Shown here piece by piece: positions 43,755 to 54,100 of a stretch of 64,000 nt of DNA. Both the position numbers and the translations under genes were made by a program. Below the pieces are notes generated by a model. The model was not told the origin of the DNA. It ran no database searches and worked only from the letters and a program-made list of their open reading frames with translations. Origin of the DNA: Phlebotomus papatasi. Taxonomy: Eukaryota; Arthropoda; Insecta; Diptera; Psychodidae. The stretch lies in the NCBI RefSeq assembly GCF_024763615.1, contig NC_077223.1, forward strand, positions 90,024,627-90,088,626. The letters run 5' to 3'. Within the stretch, counting starts at the first letter, position 1. The number at the start of each line of letters is the position of its first letter.

Positions 43755-44025
43755 GGGTCGCGGTCAAAATCCCGGAAACTAAAATCCCGAAAGCTAAAAC
43801 TCCGAATAGGTCAAAATCCCGGAAGCCGAAATCCCGAATCCTTAAAAGCGTCACAGCTACTCCCACGATTGCACTCGCGCTTTCTGAAGGCTAAGGGAAG
43901 TTTTCTCTGCCTTGGGAAATTATTCTACACATTATCTTTCATTATAATTTCATCCCTTTCAGGATTTTAATCATTCGGGATTTCGGCGTTCGGGATTTTG
44001 AGTTTCGGGATTTTGGATGCCTCCG
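43755..44025. mobile_element. foldback-type element with CGGGATTTTGG tandem arms, most complete copy
   Basis: The left arm (about 43757-43845) is tandem TCAAAATCCCGGAA / CTAAAATCCCGAAAG units. The right arm (about 43970-44025) is their complements (TTCGGGATTTTGAG, TTTCGGGATTTTGGA). The core of about 110 bp (CACAGCTACTCCCACGATTG and so on) matches 38.1 kb. Terminal arms made of short tandem repeats are the hallmark of Foldback-type elements. Confidence 0.75.
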
Positions 44026-44338
44026 TTTTATGCATTTAAAGTGATTAAATATATATATTTTTTTGAAAAAAAAATTCCTAAATGGCGGACTAATTTTGGA
44101 GTGCTCGTCGTGGCAGTTCCTAATTGGTGGAAAATCTAATTGGTGGTTCGTAATTCTTATCTGAGAAAAAGAAACTAAAAATTTGAATTCTCTTAAATGT
44201 ATGCCATAGTTAAACTAAGAAAACCTGGAAATAATCGTGAAATCCTTACTTTTTTTCAGTGTTTTGCATTTTTGTGAAAAAATTGATTTTTTAGAAAAAT
44301 AGGTTTACGATAAATCTTTTAATTCAAATGAAACAGTA

Positions 44339-45243
44339 AGGTGGAGTAAGCACTTATCGCCATGTAAAATAGGAATTAATTTTATTATAGCTTGTGAACT
44401 CTTATTACAAGTTTTCTCAAATTTGACACAAAGTTACTTAGATGTATTGGCTCTAGATTCGTCAAAACAATAGTCCTAGAATTTAACGCTGAACTACTCA
44501 AAAACTGATTTTTAATAACAATGCGAAAATAATCACTTCGTCGCCACTTTTTACCACTTTTCGCCAGTTTTGTGACTAATTCTCGCCACCCACCTTAAAA
44601 GGTACAAAGTCGATTATTTTAGGCAATGTTATGAAAAGAATACATACAAGCATTTGTTTTTGCTCATGATCACTTTATTATTACGCACTTTAAATGATTT
44701 TTCTGCACTTTTCTTCGAGATGTTAAACTATCAGACTACTGCAGAAACTAAACAAAGCAGATTTGACAACTCAGAATCTATGAAGTGAAGTTAGCGTCCC
44801 CTATTGAAAAGCAATGGCGACAGGTGATAAATCAATTTAAAATATTACCACTTTCCGCCATGGCACATTTTTCATAAAAATATTATAAAATAAAATATTA
44901 ACTAACTAAATACAAATGTTATGTATTTGGCGAATTTAATTAAATGCTCAATAGACAAATTATTTATCCAAAAACGTAAAATATTGTTCGATAAAAGTTT
45001 CACGACACTTGCTATATTTGGTAAGAAATATTGGGATTCCATGAATTTGATTAAAATACTGTTCTAAAAAATGCTCAAATAATTAAATTCAAAACAAAAA
45101 ATTAGTGTTTTCGATTTTATGAGTAGCAGCTGTAGAGATACAAATAATTTTACAGCAAATTTATTTCACTAATAATGGAAAAATTGCAATTTCAATATAA
45201 ATGGCGAGAAGTGGGGCACTGGCGAGGAGTGGTGATTCCACCC
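44339..45243. mobile_element. 905-bp TA-flanked element, copy 2 (inverted)
   Basis: Reverse complement of 20343-21262: starts AGGTGGAGTAAGCACTTATC, ends GAGTGGTGATTCCACCC, TA at 44337-44338 and 45244-45245. It shares ACTTTTTACCACTTTTCGCC and the block around CTTAGATGTATTGGCTCTAG. Confidence 0.88.
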
Positions 45244-45842
45244 TATTTAGTACTGAAGAGAATAAGACTATTCGTTTTATTCATTCAATAATTTTTTTTT
45301 AATCCTTTCCTCCAATTCGAGAAAATTGGAAAATGAGAAGTGAAGAAAACACGCTTCAAAGTTTTGGAAGTTCGCCCGAAGGCTTGTAAATCTGTATCTT
45401 CGAAAATACTTAGAATTGGCTTCTGAAAATTTCATGGTATATTATTAATAGTTTATATATCTATTTAAACAATAAAGTTATTTAGTCAATTTTTAATCTT
45501 GCAATCAGAGGAACACCCTTAACTTCTTTAATTCCTTAATACCCCAGTTTTTTTTGGAAAAAATTATCTTAGGATTGGATTAACCAACAAAATTTCTTGT
45601 GTTTAGGATTTTGAAACTTTCGGGAATTCTGCTAAACCTCTAAAAAAAATCAGTATCCGTTTAAAATCCGTATTTCGAAAGTAATTTTTTGAGTAAATAT
45701 TAATAAAAATAAAAATGAAATTGAATAAATATTTACATATAATTACTCATTGTAATTGATGGAAATGTAGTCTAATAATTATTTTGATTATAATTACGTC
45801 AAGCCGTATCTCGGATTAAGTCATAGGTGTGTTTAGCACATT

Positions 45843-46001
45843 ATACGGACTTCAGATGTAAGGCTTAGTCATATGGCTTATTAGATTATTAAAGACAAAT
45901 GACCTATTAGGTTCTCAAAAAAGTAATATAATTTTCATAATATTGATCACTATTTAAAATTTTGACACCTTCGGAAACTGGGCTAAACCTCTAGCCTGAA
46001 G
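45843..46001. mobile_element. palindromic MITE, GGCTTCAGA family, copy 2
   Basis: ATACGGACTTCAGATGTAAG at left, GGGCTAAACCTCTAGCCTGA at right. A fragment of another copy lies at about 45575-45650. Confidence 0.6.
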
Positions 46002-46099
46002 ACAGCTTTAGGCTCTAGGCAAACTTAAGTACTAGGTTAAGCTTGGATGAGATTTGGAAACCTTGAATCAAAATGATGTAATTGTAGTATAATTGTTAT

Positions 46100-48070
46100 T
46101 TTAATTTCAATTTTAATTAAAATATAATTACGCTAACCTATTTGCTGACTAATCCTCAGCCATATACTGGCCCATACCACCCTTAACCGTATCGTATTGA
46201 AATGATCCATATAGCTAATTTTTTAACTTTATATTTCGATGTGAATTTAACGTGTGCTTCTGGCATAAATTATAAAGCTCCAGATTTGATAAATTATTCA
46301 TCACACTCGCAGAATGATTTATGTCTGTTACGTGAACTTCTCCGTCTCAATCTCTTAACAATAATAAGGGATTTTTTTCTTAGACGATTGTACTGTGGAT
46401 ATTACCTTTTCGCCGATGATGTCCTGTGACATGCTTATCCAAGAAAAATCCATCCAAAGTGCTGAAGAGAGTCATAAGGTATATCACAAGAAACTTTGTG
46501 AACCACATATTGTCCCCATTCGTGTGATGTGTTTGGGAAGTTCTTTTGCTCGACAAATATCAAAAAAAAGAGACCGTACTGAGGATGCAGGGGATAGTTC
46601 AAATATCGCACAAATATCTCATTTTTCATCCATCGCACTTATTATGTGGTGTCACTACTGAAAATATCATTCATCAAATTTCACATATTGCATCGCACTG
46701 GTTTCTTTTTATAGTCAATCATCTGCAGAAAGCACTGACTGAGAGTTTTTTTTTAGCACAAACCCTTGAAATATTTCATTAAAAGAACCCCAATGAAGAT
46801 TAATGTCAACTGTGAAGAATGATATTTTAGGCCTCTCCTTTTACGAATTTCTGACTATGCTTAATCCGTCACACCTATACTGACGTTCGTTTTATTTTCT
46901 TAAATTTCGGCTTGAATTATTAAACTTTGTTCTTTCACTCATTTCGCCGCGAAAAAGCGGGACATTGAGGAATTCTTCAAAGGCTCAAATTATCTCACTT
47001 TTAGAAATTAATGCCTCGTTGTTGCGCACCTTCTGACATAGGTATAGTCCTGATGACGTAACCAACCCCCAAAAACTCTATAGGGGTCATCTGAGAATAA
47101 GACGTAACGATGATTAGAGAAAAGCTGCTTAACTGCTGTGCACAACAAGTTGCATTGGATGCCAAAGTTGAACTGAAATCATCATTTATGGGGAGCTTTG
47201 ACTACTGGGGTGCTTTTTGGGGAGAGTACAAAACCACCAGCAGTCATGCGTGGAAAGGTCTATGGGTCCTCATCTTTGAGAGGGGATAAAAAATCTAGTC
47301 ATCTCTAAATTGTCCTAGACTTTGCTTCTTTTCCGACATTTCGCACTTAAAATCCTTAAAACTATTACAAGCTAAGCTTCTGACAATTTGATACACAGGT
47401 AAAGTCATAAACATTGTAAGAATAAAAGTCATATAGCTGTGTTGTAAATGCACGCAACACGAAAATTAAAACAAAACGTTGAGGAAATTATTTTCTCAAC
47501 ATCCTTGAGACTTTGGTAAATGTTGACTTGTTGGTTTTTCTCGGCCAAAACATCAAAAACCGTACCATGGAGATGCAATAGTTTGCATTGTTATAATATT
47601 TATTCAAAGAGGTGTCCAACAGCTCCAAAGTTGGTTCGGTAAAGCCAAAAACTATCATGGGATTGGGTGGTAAATAGGGGCAGAATTGAAAGTCTGGAAA
47701 GGAATGAGAAAGAACACCGTAGGGAGAACAATGAAATTATATGCAAACAGCGTTCGTCACTTTAACCACCCGTAACCCTTTCCAAACATGTATTATTTAA
47801 AATCCTGGGAAAATGCGCAAAATTCTCCTGTTTTCATTTAGGATATTCGTCTTTTGTTTACGCAATTTAATTTGCAATTTATGGCAATTTTAGCTTGGTT
47901 TTGCCAGATTACAGTAGACTGAGCAGACTACAGGATTTATATTTGAGACTTAGCAGGTACTTTTATAAGTTTTAAGTCAAAAATCCGTTTTCTCTTTCAA
48001 ACTAGACTTATTGAGGCAATTTATAGCGCAGTACTGGATTCAAAATGCGTTGTACAAAAATCAGAATTTA
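46100..48070. other. single-copy DNA, no gene seen
   Basis: No repeat family found. Composition is balanced at 46.9-47.3 kb. ORFs of up to 88 codons at 46.2-46.8 kb overlap each other on both strands and show no domain. Possibly intergenic or intronic host sequence. Confidence 0.4.
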
Positions 48071-48072
48071 AT

Positions 48073-48133
48073 TTCTAGTTCTAATTGTCAGAATTTAAAA
48101 AAAATAGTGATTTGGAAAGCTCTCATTAAATGC
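48073..48133 (-). repeat. fragment of the 1.83-kb modular element
   Basis: GTTCTAATTGTCAGAATTTA followed by GGAAAGCTCTCATTAAATGC matches 26551-26603. It is a lone internal fragment, diverged, with no ends. Confidence 0.6.
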
Positions 48134-48749
48134 TACAACTATTTGAACACCTTATTTTCATTCGATTTAACCTATTCAGTCAATGTACCAGAAATACTTG
48201 AGATAGAATGTTCATATTTTGGGATTAGTATTTTTTTAAAAGAATTTTTTTTTACCTATTATTGGGGCGCAGGGAGCCCCTGTCAAACACACGTCTTAAC
48301 GGTCGCTGAATTTTAATTCTGTGCCTTAATTGATTACAAACTCTCTTGATTTAGATAGAGTAACTATCCAATAAACAAATTGGCAACTAGAATTCAAATC
48401 AAGAAAGAGGATGAAGACCAATTTTAACAAATTCGACGGGATGTCGAATTTTCCGTCCGCCATTTTGAACAAAAATTTTGCATGATCTTCCGCGAAGCAA
48501 GAAAACAATAACAAAATGTGTTTTCATCTCTGTCGGACCATTTTTCCCAACTAAAAATCCATTCCCGACAGCAATTCGGATAAAAGTTGCCCAGGAATAA
48601 ATTATATAAAATCACTCAATTTACGTATGATGTATAATACCATGGTAAGGAATGGGTTAATGGAAGGTCCGATTCATCGAAAGATGGATTTTCCAAAATT
48701 CCATTTCGAATATTTCGACAACCAGGCGATGCTTTTTCTTTAAATTCTA

Positions 48750-49270
48750 CTAAGTTGTAGCTGAAGTTGAGACCTTTCCAATGGTGGGTCGATGGGCACT
48801 CAATTCTAACGGTAACTACTCAATGGGTCAAGTCGTAGAGCACTCGCTTTATGATCCAAGTGTTCCAGGTTCGAATCCTCTCTTTAGGTCACAAGGAATT
48901 TTTCTGGCGTTCAAGGTGTTCGAATTGCATCCAGTGAGATTCATTGCACTCGATTTCATGGAGCATAACATGGGACTGACAACCACATTTCTTATAAGAA
49001 AAAATAATAATGGATGTTTCGAACTTCTCTTGCGAAACACTTAAGTTCCTCTTTGAAACCTTGTGCCACCATTATAATTATTATTTTGTTGTAGCTGAGT
49101 TCGAAATCTTTCCAACGGTGGGTTGCACTCCTTCCTCGATGTACCCTAACCTGAGCTAATCAAAAATGTCTTGATCTGACTGCATTTTCGGTTTTTATGA
49201 AGCAATTTCGATGAAATCTTAGGATATTAAACCTGAAATCGAGGTCTTTATAATGGTGGGTCGCATCCAT
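48750..49270 (+). repeat. TTGTAGCTGAGTTCGA..CTTTCCAATGGTGGGT repeat, three units, split by a SINE
   Basis: The unit GTAGCTGA-GTT(C)GA-ACCTTTCCAATGGTGGGTCG occurs at about 48758-48792, 49092-49126 and 49226-49262 (diverged). A SINE (48821-49085) separates the first from the others. Nature unknown. Confidence 0.5.
48821..49085 (+). mobile_element. tRNA-derived SINE (family 1), plus strand
   Basis: The head TGGGTCAAGTCGTAGAGCAC (A box at about 48824-48841) and GGTTCGAATCC (B box 48868-48878) are spaced as in a tRNA gene. The acceptor stem does not close and there is no terminator, so it is not a functional tRNA. The body TTTTTCTGGCGTTCAAGGTG and CATGGGACTGACAACC and the tail TGTGCCACCATTATAATTATTATT match the minus-strand copy at 36.0-35.5 kb. 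The 87-codon ORF here is the SINE read in one frame. Confidence 0.85.
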
Positions 49271-49674
49271 CCCCACTCCCCACTCTACTCCGACCTTTAT
49301 GCCCTAGACACACTTACGACTTAAGCCGAGAAGCGACTTAGTGGAAAAATATCGAAATGTAGTTTAATCATTATTTCGAATATAACTAGGATAAGTCGTC
49401 TCTCGACTAAGCCTCAGGTCTGTCGAGGCCCTTACTATATCCAAATGGACCGGACTCTATCCTTAATGTTTATTAACCGAAAACATCAGTTATTTGGAAT
49501 ACAAAGAATTTTAGATAAAACTATCTATAAGGGTAAATGTCTGGATGATTCACGGACATAAGGGCTTTTGCTGATTCTTCCCTGACAATAGCCGCTACCC
49601 TTACTAGCTCTTGTAGGGCTTGGTTAATGAGTCTCTTCCTTGACTCGAAGAACTCTTTGGTCGCTATGGCCCTA

Positions 49675-49927
49675 CACTGAGAGAAATCCGAAAAAGTTAA
49701 AATAACATTCCGGAAATGTTAATTTTACCCTGCATTATTGATCCGAAATCGGTGTAAATATTATGCTTTTTAGGTGTATTATGGGTTAAAGTTACCCTTT
49801 TTCATGTTAATTTTACACTTAAAAAGGTGTAAAATTAGCATTGAAACATATTGATATATTTTTATACCTAAAATGTGTTCAAGTTACGAGGAAAAAAAGT
49901 TAATCGCATCCTCTTTTTTTCTCAGTG
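49675..49927 (+). mobile_element. CACTGAGAGAAAT MITE, copy 2 (253 bp, TA-flanked)
   Basis: Ends CACTGAGAGAAATCCGAAAA and TTTTTTCTCAGTG, TA at 49673-49674 and 49928-49929. The interior is a ladder of inverted GTTAATTTTACACC / GGTGTAAAATTAGC blocks and AGGTGTATTATGGGTTAAAG. Confidence 0.9.
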
Positions 49928-50116
49928 TATCTAGACTGACCAGCACCTCATTACCACTCGCGTCCTTCGAAAGATCTCCCTAAGGTGAAGGGTTCGAGCA
50001 GTTTTCTTCTTCATCTTTCCTTGAAAATACTTCTGCGATTTTTCATCTTGCTCCTCCACTGGTTTTTTCACTTTTTTTATTATCGTCACTCTTATCACTT
50101 TGATGAGACATTTTAA

Positions 50117-50722
50117 ACTGGTCGCCAGCTCTAGAGGCCAAGTGGTTAGAGATAACGACTTGAGACCTAGGGGGACCCCCCATAAGTCTACCCAAAGATC
50201 ATTAACATTCCCCTAATTTTCCCTCCACTTCAAAACCATGTCTTTTGGGGATTGCTGGAAAACGCGTCGTGCGATTTTTTCATTTTTGGATTTGTTTTAG
50301 AGATTACCCAGGCGGGCAATTGATCATGTGTGAAAATACCAGATTTTCATGGTTAAAGGTTAGAAATGTAGGGTTATGTTTGGGCTCGTTGGAAAGGTCT
50401 TGCAATTTCCGACAAAATTGAACTGGTTCCAATCGTTTTTGAACCGGCAATGAACCGGTTCATAACTTATAACTAATTTTTATTCGAAATTCATATATTA
50501 GTCCTAGGTTACTGTGGGAAAAGCTTTGAGTGATTTACAAATCCAGTCAAACCGATTGTGAACCGGATATGTACCGATAATATTATATACCGATAAGTAA
50601 ATTTTGTCCGAAAATAAATTTTATTACTCTTAAAATTATTTTGTGATATCTTTCAAGTGATTTGCAAATCGGTTTAAATTGATTGAGAACCGGCAAACGA
50701 TAAATGATGTGAAAGTGTTTTT
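50117..50722 (+). repeat. family R repeat, copy 4, 5' part
   Basis: The most complete 5' part: GTCGCCAGCTCTAGAGGCCA, ACGCGTCGTGCGATTTTTTC, TTGGGCTCGTTGGAAAGGTC, then two GAACCGG-module repeats and GATAAATGATGTGAAAGTG. It is interrupted at 50723 by a SINE, then at 50974 by a MITE. Its last 60 bp (AGTCACGAGTTCGAGCACTT) reappear at 51552-51610. Confidence 0.75.
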
Positions 50723-50729
50723 GAGGAAT

Positions 50730-50957
50730 GGGTCAGTGGTGTAATTGTTGTGAGCGTTCGGCTCATGGACGGTATGACCTCCGGCGCAACTGTCCCAGTT
50801 GTGAGTTCGAGTCCCGCCCCGTACAAATGATTGAAACGTCTGAAAGGATATTTTTCACGAAACATTGTAAATCGAATATAATACATTTGTAAACTAAACA
50901 ATGTACAAAATTGCAATAAAAGTCCGGTATATGGAAATAATTTTAAAAAAAAAACTA
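50730..50957 (+). mobile_element. tRNA-derived SINE (family 2), 228 bp, 7-bp target duplication
   Basis: Target duplication GAGGAAT at 50723-50729 and 50958-50964. The head has an A-box-like GGGTCAGTGGTGTAATTG, a long arm, and a perfect B box GAGTTCGAGTCC (50803-50814) in GTCCCGCCCC context. A unique body with AATAAAAGTCCGG and an A-run tail (TTTTAAAAAAAAAA) follow. Different from SINE family 1. The 100-codon antisense ORF over it is not a gene. Confidence 0.88.
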
Positions 50958-50973
50958 GAGGAATAGCATCCAA

Positions 50974-51551
50974 CACTGAGGAAAAACGGGGCTGCTATTA
51001 ACTTTTTTTCTTCATAACTTTAAAACTTTAGGTGTAAAGATATACAGTGCTGTCTCGCTATATGCACAGTTTGGGTACTTTTTTGACAGTTCTCTCTCTG
51101 AATATGCATAACTTTTTTTGAAATTCCCAACGGTTTTTTTCTTTCTTTTAATAAATTATCATTTTTTTATTGTTCTAGAATTTCCCGTGTTATTTTAAAT
51201 ATAATATGAAACAGAAAAAATAAAATTAAGAAAATTAAAAACAAGAAAAATTAGTTACGAAGAAAATAATTTTCTTTATTACTTTGTCAAAATGTAAACA
51301 AATTGATTTTGAATGCAACCGACACAAAAGCTGTGCATATAGAGAGTGTGCATATACAGAGACAGTACTGTATCAACATTTTTTAATGTTAATTTTACAC
51401 CTTTTAAATGTAAAATTAACATGAAAAAGGGTAACTTTAACCCCTAATACACCTAAAAAGCATAATATTTACACCGATTTCGGATCAATACTGCAGGGTA
51501 AAATAAACATTTCCCGAATGTTATTTAAACTCTTTTGGATTTCTCTCAGTG
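50974..51551 (-). mobile_element. CACTGAGAGAAAT MITE, copy 3, split by another MITE
   Basis: Starts CACTGAGGAAAAACGGGGCT and ends TTTGGATTTCTCTCAGTG. The host sequence CATC(TA)AGTCACG is known from 21.5 kb, and the duplicated TA has mutated. A 326-bp element (51045-51370) sits inside it. Without the insert the length is about 250 bp, as in the other copies. Confidence 0.85.
51045..51370. mobile_element. TA-MITE, CAGTGCTGTCTCGCTATATG family, innermost insertion
   Basis: The left end CAGTGCTGTCTCGCTATATG and right end CATATACAGAGACAGTACTG form the terminal repeat. TA is at 51043-51044 and 51371-51372. A second inner pair (CTCTCTGAATATGCATAA, GTGCATATAGAGAG) makes the ends double. It interrupts the MITE at a TATA within GGTGTAAAGATA|TA. 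Confidence 0.9.
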
Positions 51552-51610
51552 AAGTCACGAGTTCGAGCACTTCGCAAAGACTGGGATGCTTTGCCACCCT
51601 TTTTTTATTT
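51552..51610 (+). repeat. family R repeat, copy 4, 3' end
   Basis: AAGTCACGAGTTCGAGCACT, AAAGACTGGGATGCTTTGCC and a T-rich tail continue the family R sequence after the insertions. Confidence 0.7.
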
Positions 51611-51749
51611 AATTTTTTTCTTAAACTATTTTTCGGAGTTCACTTTCCTAGTGACAAAATGCAAAATGTTATTTAATTTGTTTCACTTTCATATATTTAG
51701 GAAGTATTTAGTTGGCCTACAGCAACTTAAAATTAAAGCACTGCATTAA

Positions 51750-53660
51750 GATTAAGTACTCGATAAGTATTTAGTAAGTACTTGATGTGTTAGTCGGGTA
51801 TTCTATAAAAATCTGGGTTAAATTTAACTCCATGGAGATACATATGTTATGGCAGATCACACTTTCACCAACGAATAAACGAATCACGTCTTTAAAACAT
51901 TGTTCCTTGTTCCTGTTAAAGCTCTAACTTGGAAAGAGTATCGACTTTCAGTTAAATCCATCACGCTTTTCAATTGTACTGTGCGGGTGTATCATCGCCT
52001 GAAAATAAATTGTTAAAATTTTCTTTCTATCCTATTCTTCTGGATGCTTTTCCAGTTATTGCCTTTCAGCGTTCTATGAATAACCATCATCGGATGATTT
52101 ATGATTCAATTGAAATCAACGAAGAATTTCTTTTCCCTTCGTCTCCATTTAAATGTGCATTGGGGACTCGATGGCAACGTGCTCGAGGATTTTTTGTGGC
52201 AAAAAAAGGGGGGATAGGATATGTGAAACGTGCAGTTGCCAAATGTAGAGTCAGAAGTTGAATAATATGGAAAGTGATGCACATGGAATATTTTTGCATC
52301 ATGCACCAAAACTTTATATAAAGAAGTTTTGTAAGAGCGCGCAAATGTAGGTAGCGAATTTTTCAAGGATGCTTTTTAAAGTTAAGGATTATATTGCGCT
52401 AAAGGTGAAAGATTTACTCGAAATGGGAGAAGACGAGTTGTTGCTAAACTTGAAGGAGCGTTGTTGCGTGTAAAGTGCTCTTCATTGCTATGCCAAAAGA
52501 AATACGTCTCTACTCAATATTTGGGTGAAATAAAGCAAGGAAAAGGGTGAATAATCTACTAGGAAAACTATTTATTGGCATGATGAGCCATTCTTTTTCG
52601 ATTGGAGGTCACACGGACGGCTTCACGCAAAAGGAACCTAAATCGATTTCCCATTAATGAGGATCTTGTTCATCGTGCCTGTAAAAATTGAATAATGATT
52701 GAGCTCTGTGTTATAAATGATCTGTCACATCCTGAAATTCACCCAATTCGTCCAGTAAACAATCCCATATTGTGCAGACTGGAGGAAAGAGGTTTTTCAA
52801 ATTGAGAGGGAAATGAAGTTGAAAAGAATCAAGTGTAGAGTTTGTACGTGAAATTGTGTATCAATTACATCATTTGTTAGTATACTAACAGTCACATTGA
52901 GGGATATTTTTCAATGCGCAACACTCCCAAGAGCAATATTACTCTCAGTCACCTGTAAAGCAACATATTTTTCTGCAATTCTTTACTTTATCATCATTAC
53001 ATGGAAGGAGGTTTTCCGATAACCCAGAATTTATAAATTTATTGAGACTTCAAAAGATCATATGGGCCGATCCATCTCAAGACGACTCTCATTGTCTTAG
53101 ATGTTTTTGAATTTTACATATGTTAAAGTAAACGATAAAAATACACCTATTTTTTTTTCGTTCGAAAAAAATTCCTGGCAGGAGAAACATGGCGCCAAAG
53201 ATGGCGTCTTGCGCTTTATTCCTCAATTGCGATTTTTGCCAAATATTTCAAAATACTCTATCTCAGGATAAGGAACGGGTTGAGATTTCTTCTTATTCTT
53301 TTTTTATTTGAAAGGTAATTCTATTCTCTTTAAAACGATACACTCGATTTTACATTATCTGTTCTAGTTTTTTTGTAACGATCCTTTGATTTTTTTTGAA
53401 AAAAATTTAAAATTAGTTTTTCTCAAAAACCCCATTCTCAGAAATTTTCATTTTTTTACTGTTGATCAGTAGCATTGAGTAATACATTCCATGAAAAGGA
53501 GAGCTTCTACTTTTATGTTTTTTTTGAAATATTTAAAAATTTACTACATTTTTTAAATTAAATATAACTACTTAAACTCAAAATTAGTAGTTCAACTTTT
53601 CAGGGAAATGTAGTACTCAGTAATCCTGATCGACAATAAAAAAAAATAGGATTTTCGGAA
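51750..53660. other. single-copy DNA, no gene seen
   Basis: No repeats. The 95-codon plus-strand ORF at 51974-52261 begins with TTG and has no domain; overlapping antisense ORFs are equally long. The stretch at 52.1-52.8 kb has balanced composition and could be conserved non-coding DNA. Confidence 0.4.
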
Positions 53661-53679
53661 TTAAAATTTTGGAAAAAAA

Positions 53680-54100
53680 TTGAGCTGTGCGTGATTTTAG
53701 GCACTTTCTTAACCGTTTTGCGATTGAGCTGTGCGTGTTTCTAAGCGCATTCTTAACCGTTTTACAATTAAACTGTGCGGGATTTTAAGTGCATTCTTAA
53801 CCGTTTTACGATTGAGCTGTGCGTGTTTCTACGCAAATTACTAACCGTTTTATGATCGAGCTGTGCGTCTTTTACACAAGATTTTGGACTCTGCGTATTT
53901 TGCACACGATCTTAGAGAGCGTTTTGTGTTTGCTCAGTACTCGTTTTACACACTATTTTAGAGCGTTTAAAAAAATAAAAAAAAGAAAATTAAAAGATGA
54001 TTTTGAGCTCTTTCTTAACCGTTTTACGATTGAGCTGTGCGGGATTTTAAGCGCATTCTTAATCGTTTTACGATTAACTTGTGCATGATTTTGTGCTTAT
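53680..54100 (+). repeat. 44-bp tandem repeat (TTGAGCTGTGCGTG..CTTAACCGTTTTACGA)
   Basis: The landmark GAGCTGTGCG recurs at exact 44-bp steps (about 53681, 53725, 53769, 53813, 53857). It degenerates over 53880-53995 into GCGTATTTTGCACACGAT-type variants and resumes at 54000-54095. The period is not a multiple of three, so the 89-codon ORF at 53819-54088 is accidental. Confidence 0.9.

Noticed and set aside
48821..48890. Possible tRNA gene
   Set aside because: A and B boxes are good, but the acceptor stem does not pair, the body and tail are those of a SINE, and a second copy has the same extensions.
50730..50830. Possible tRNA gene with long variable arm
   Set aside because: Flanking target duplication and A-run tail show it is the head of a SINE.
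51974..52261. 95-codon plus-strand ORF
   Set aside because: Begins with TTG, no domain, and equally long antisense ORFs overlap it.
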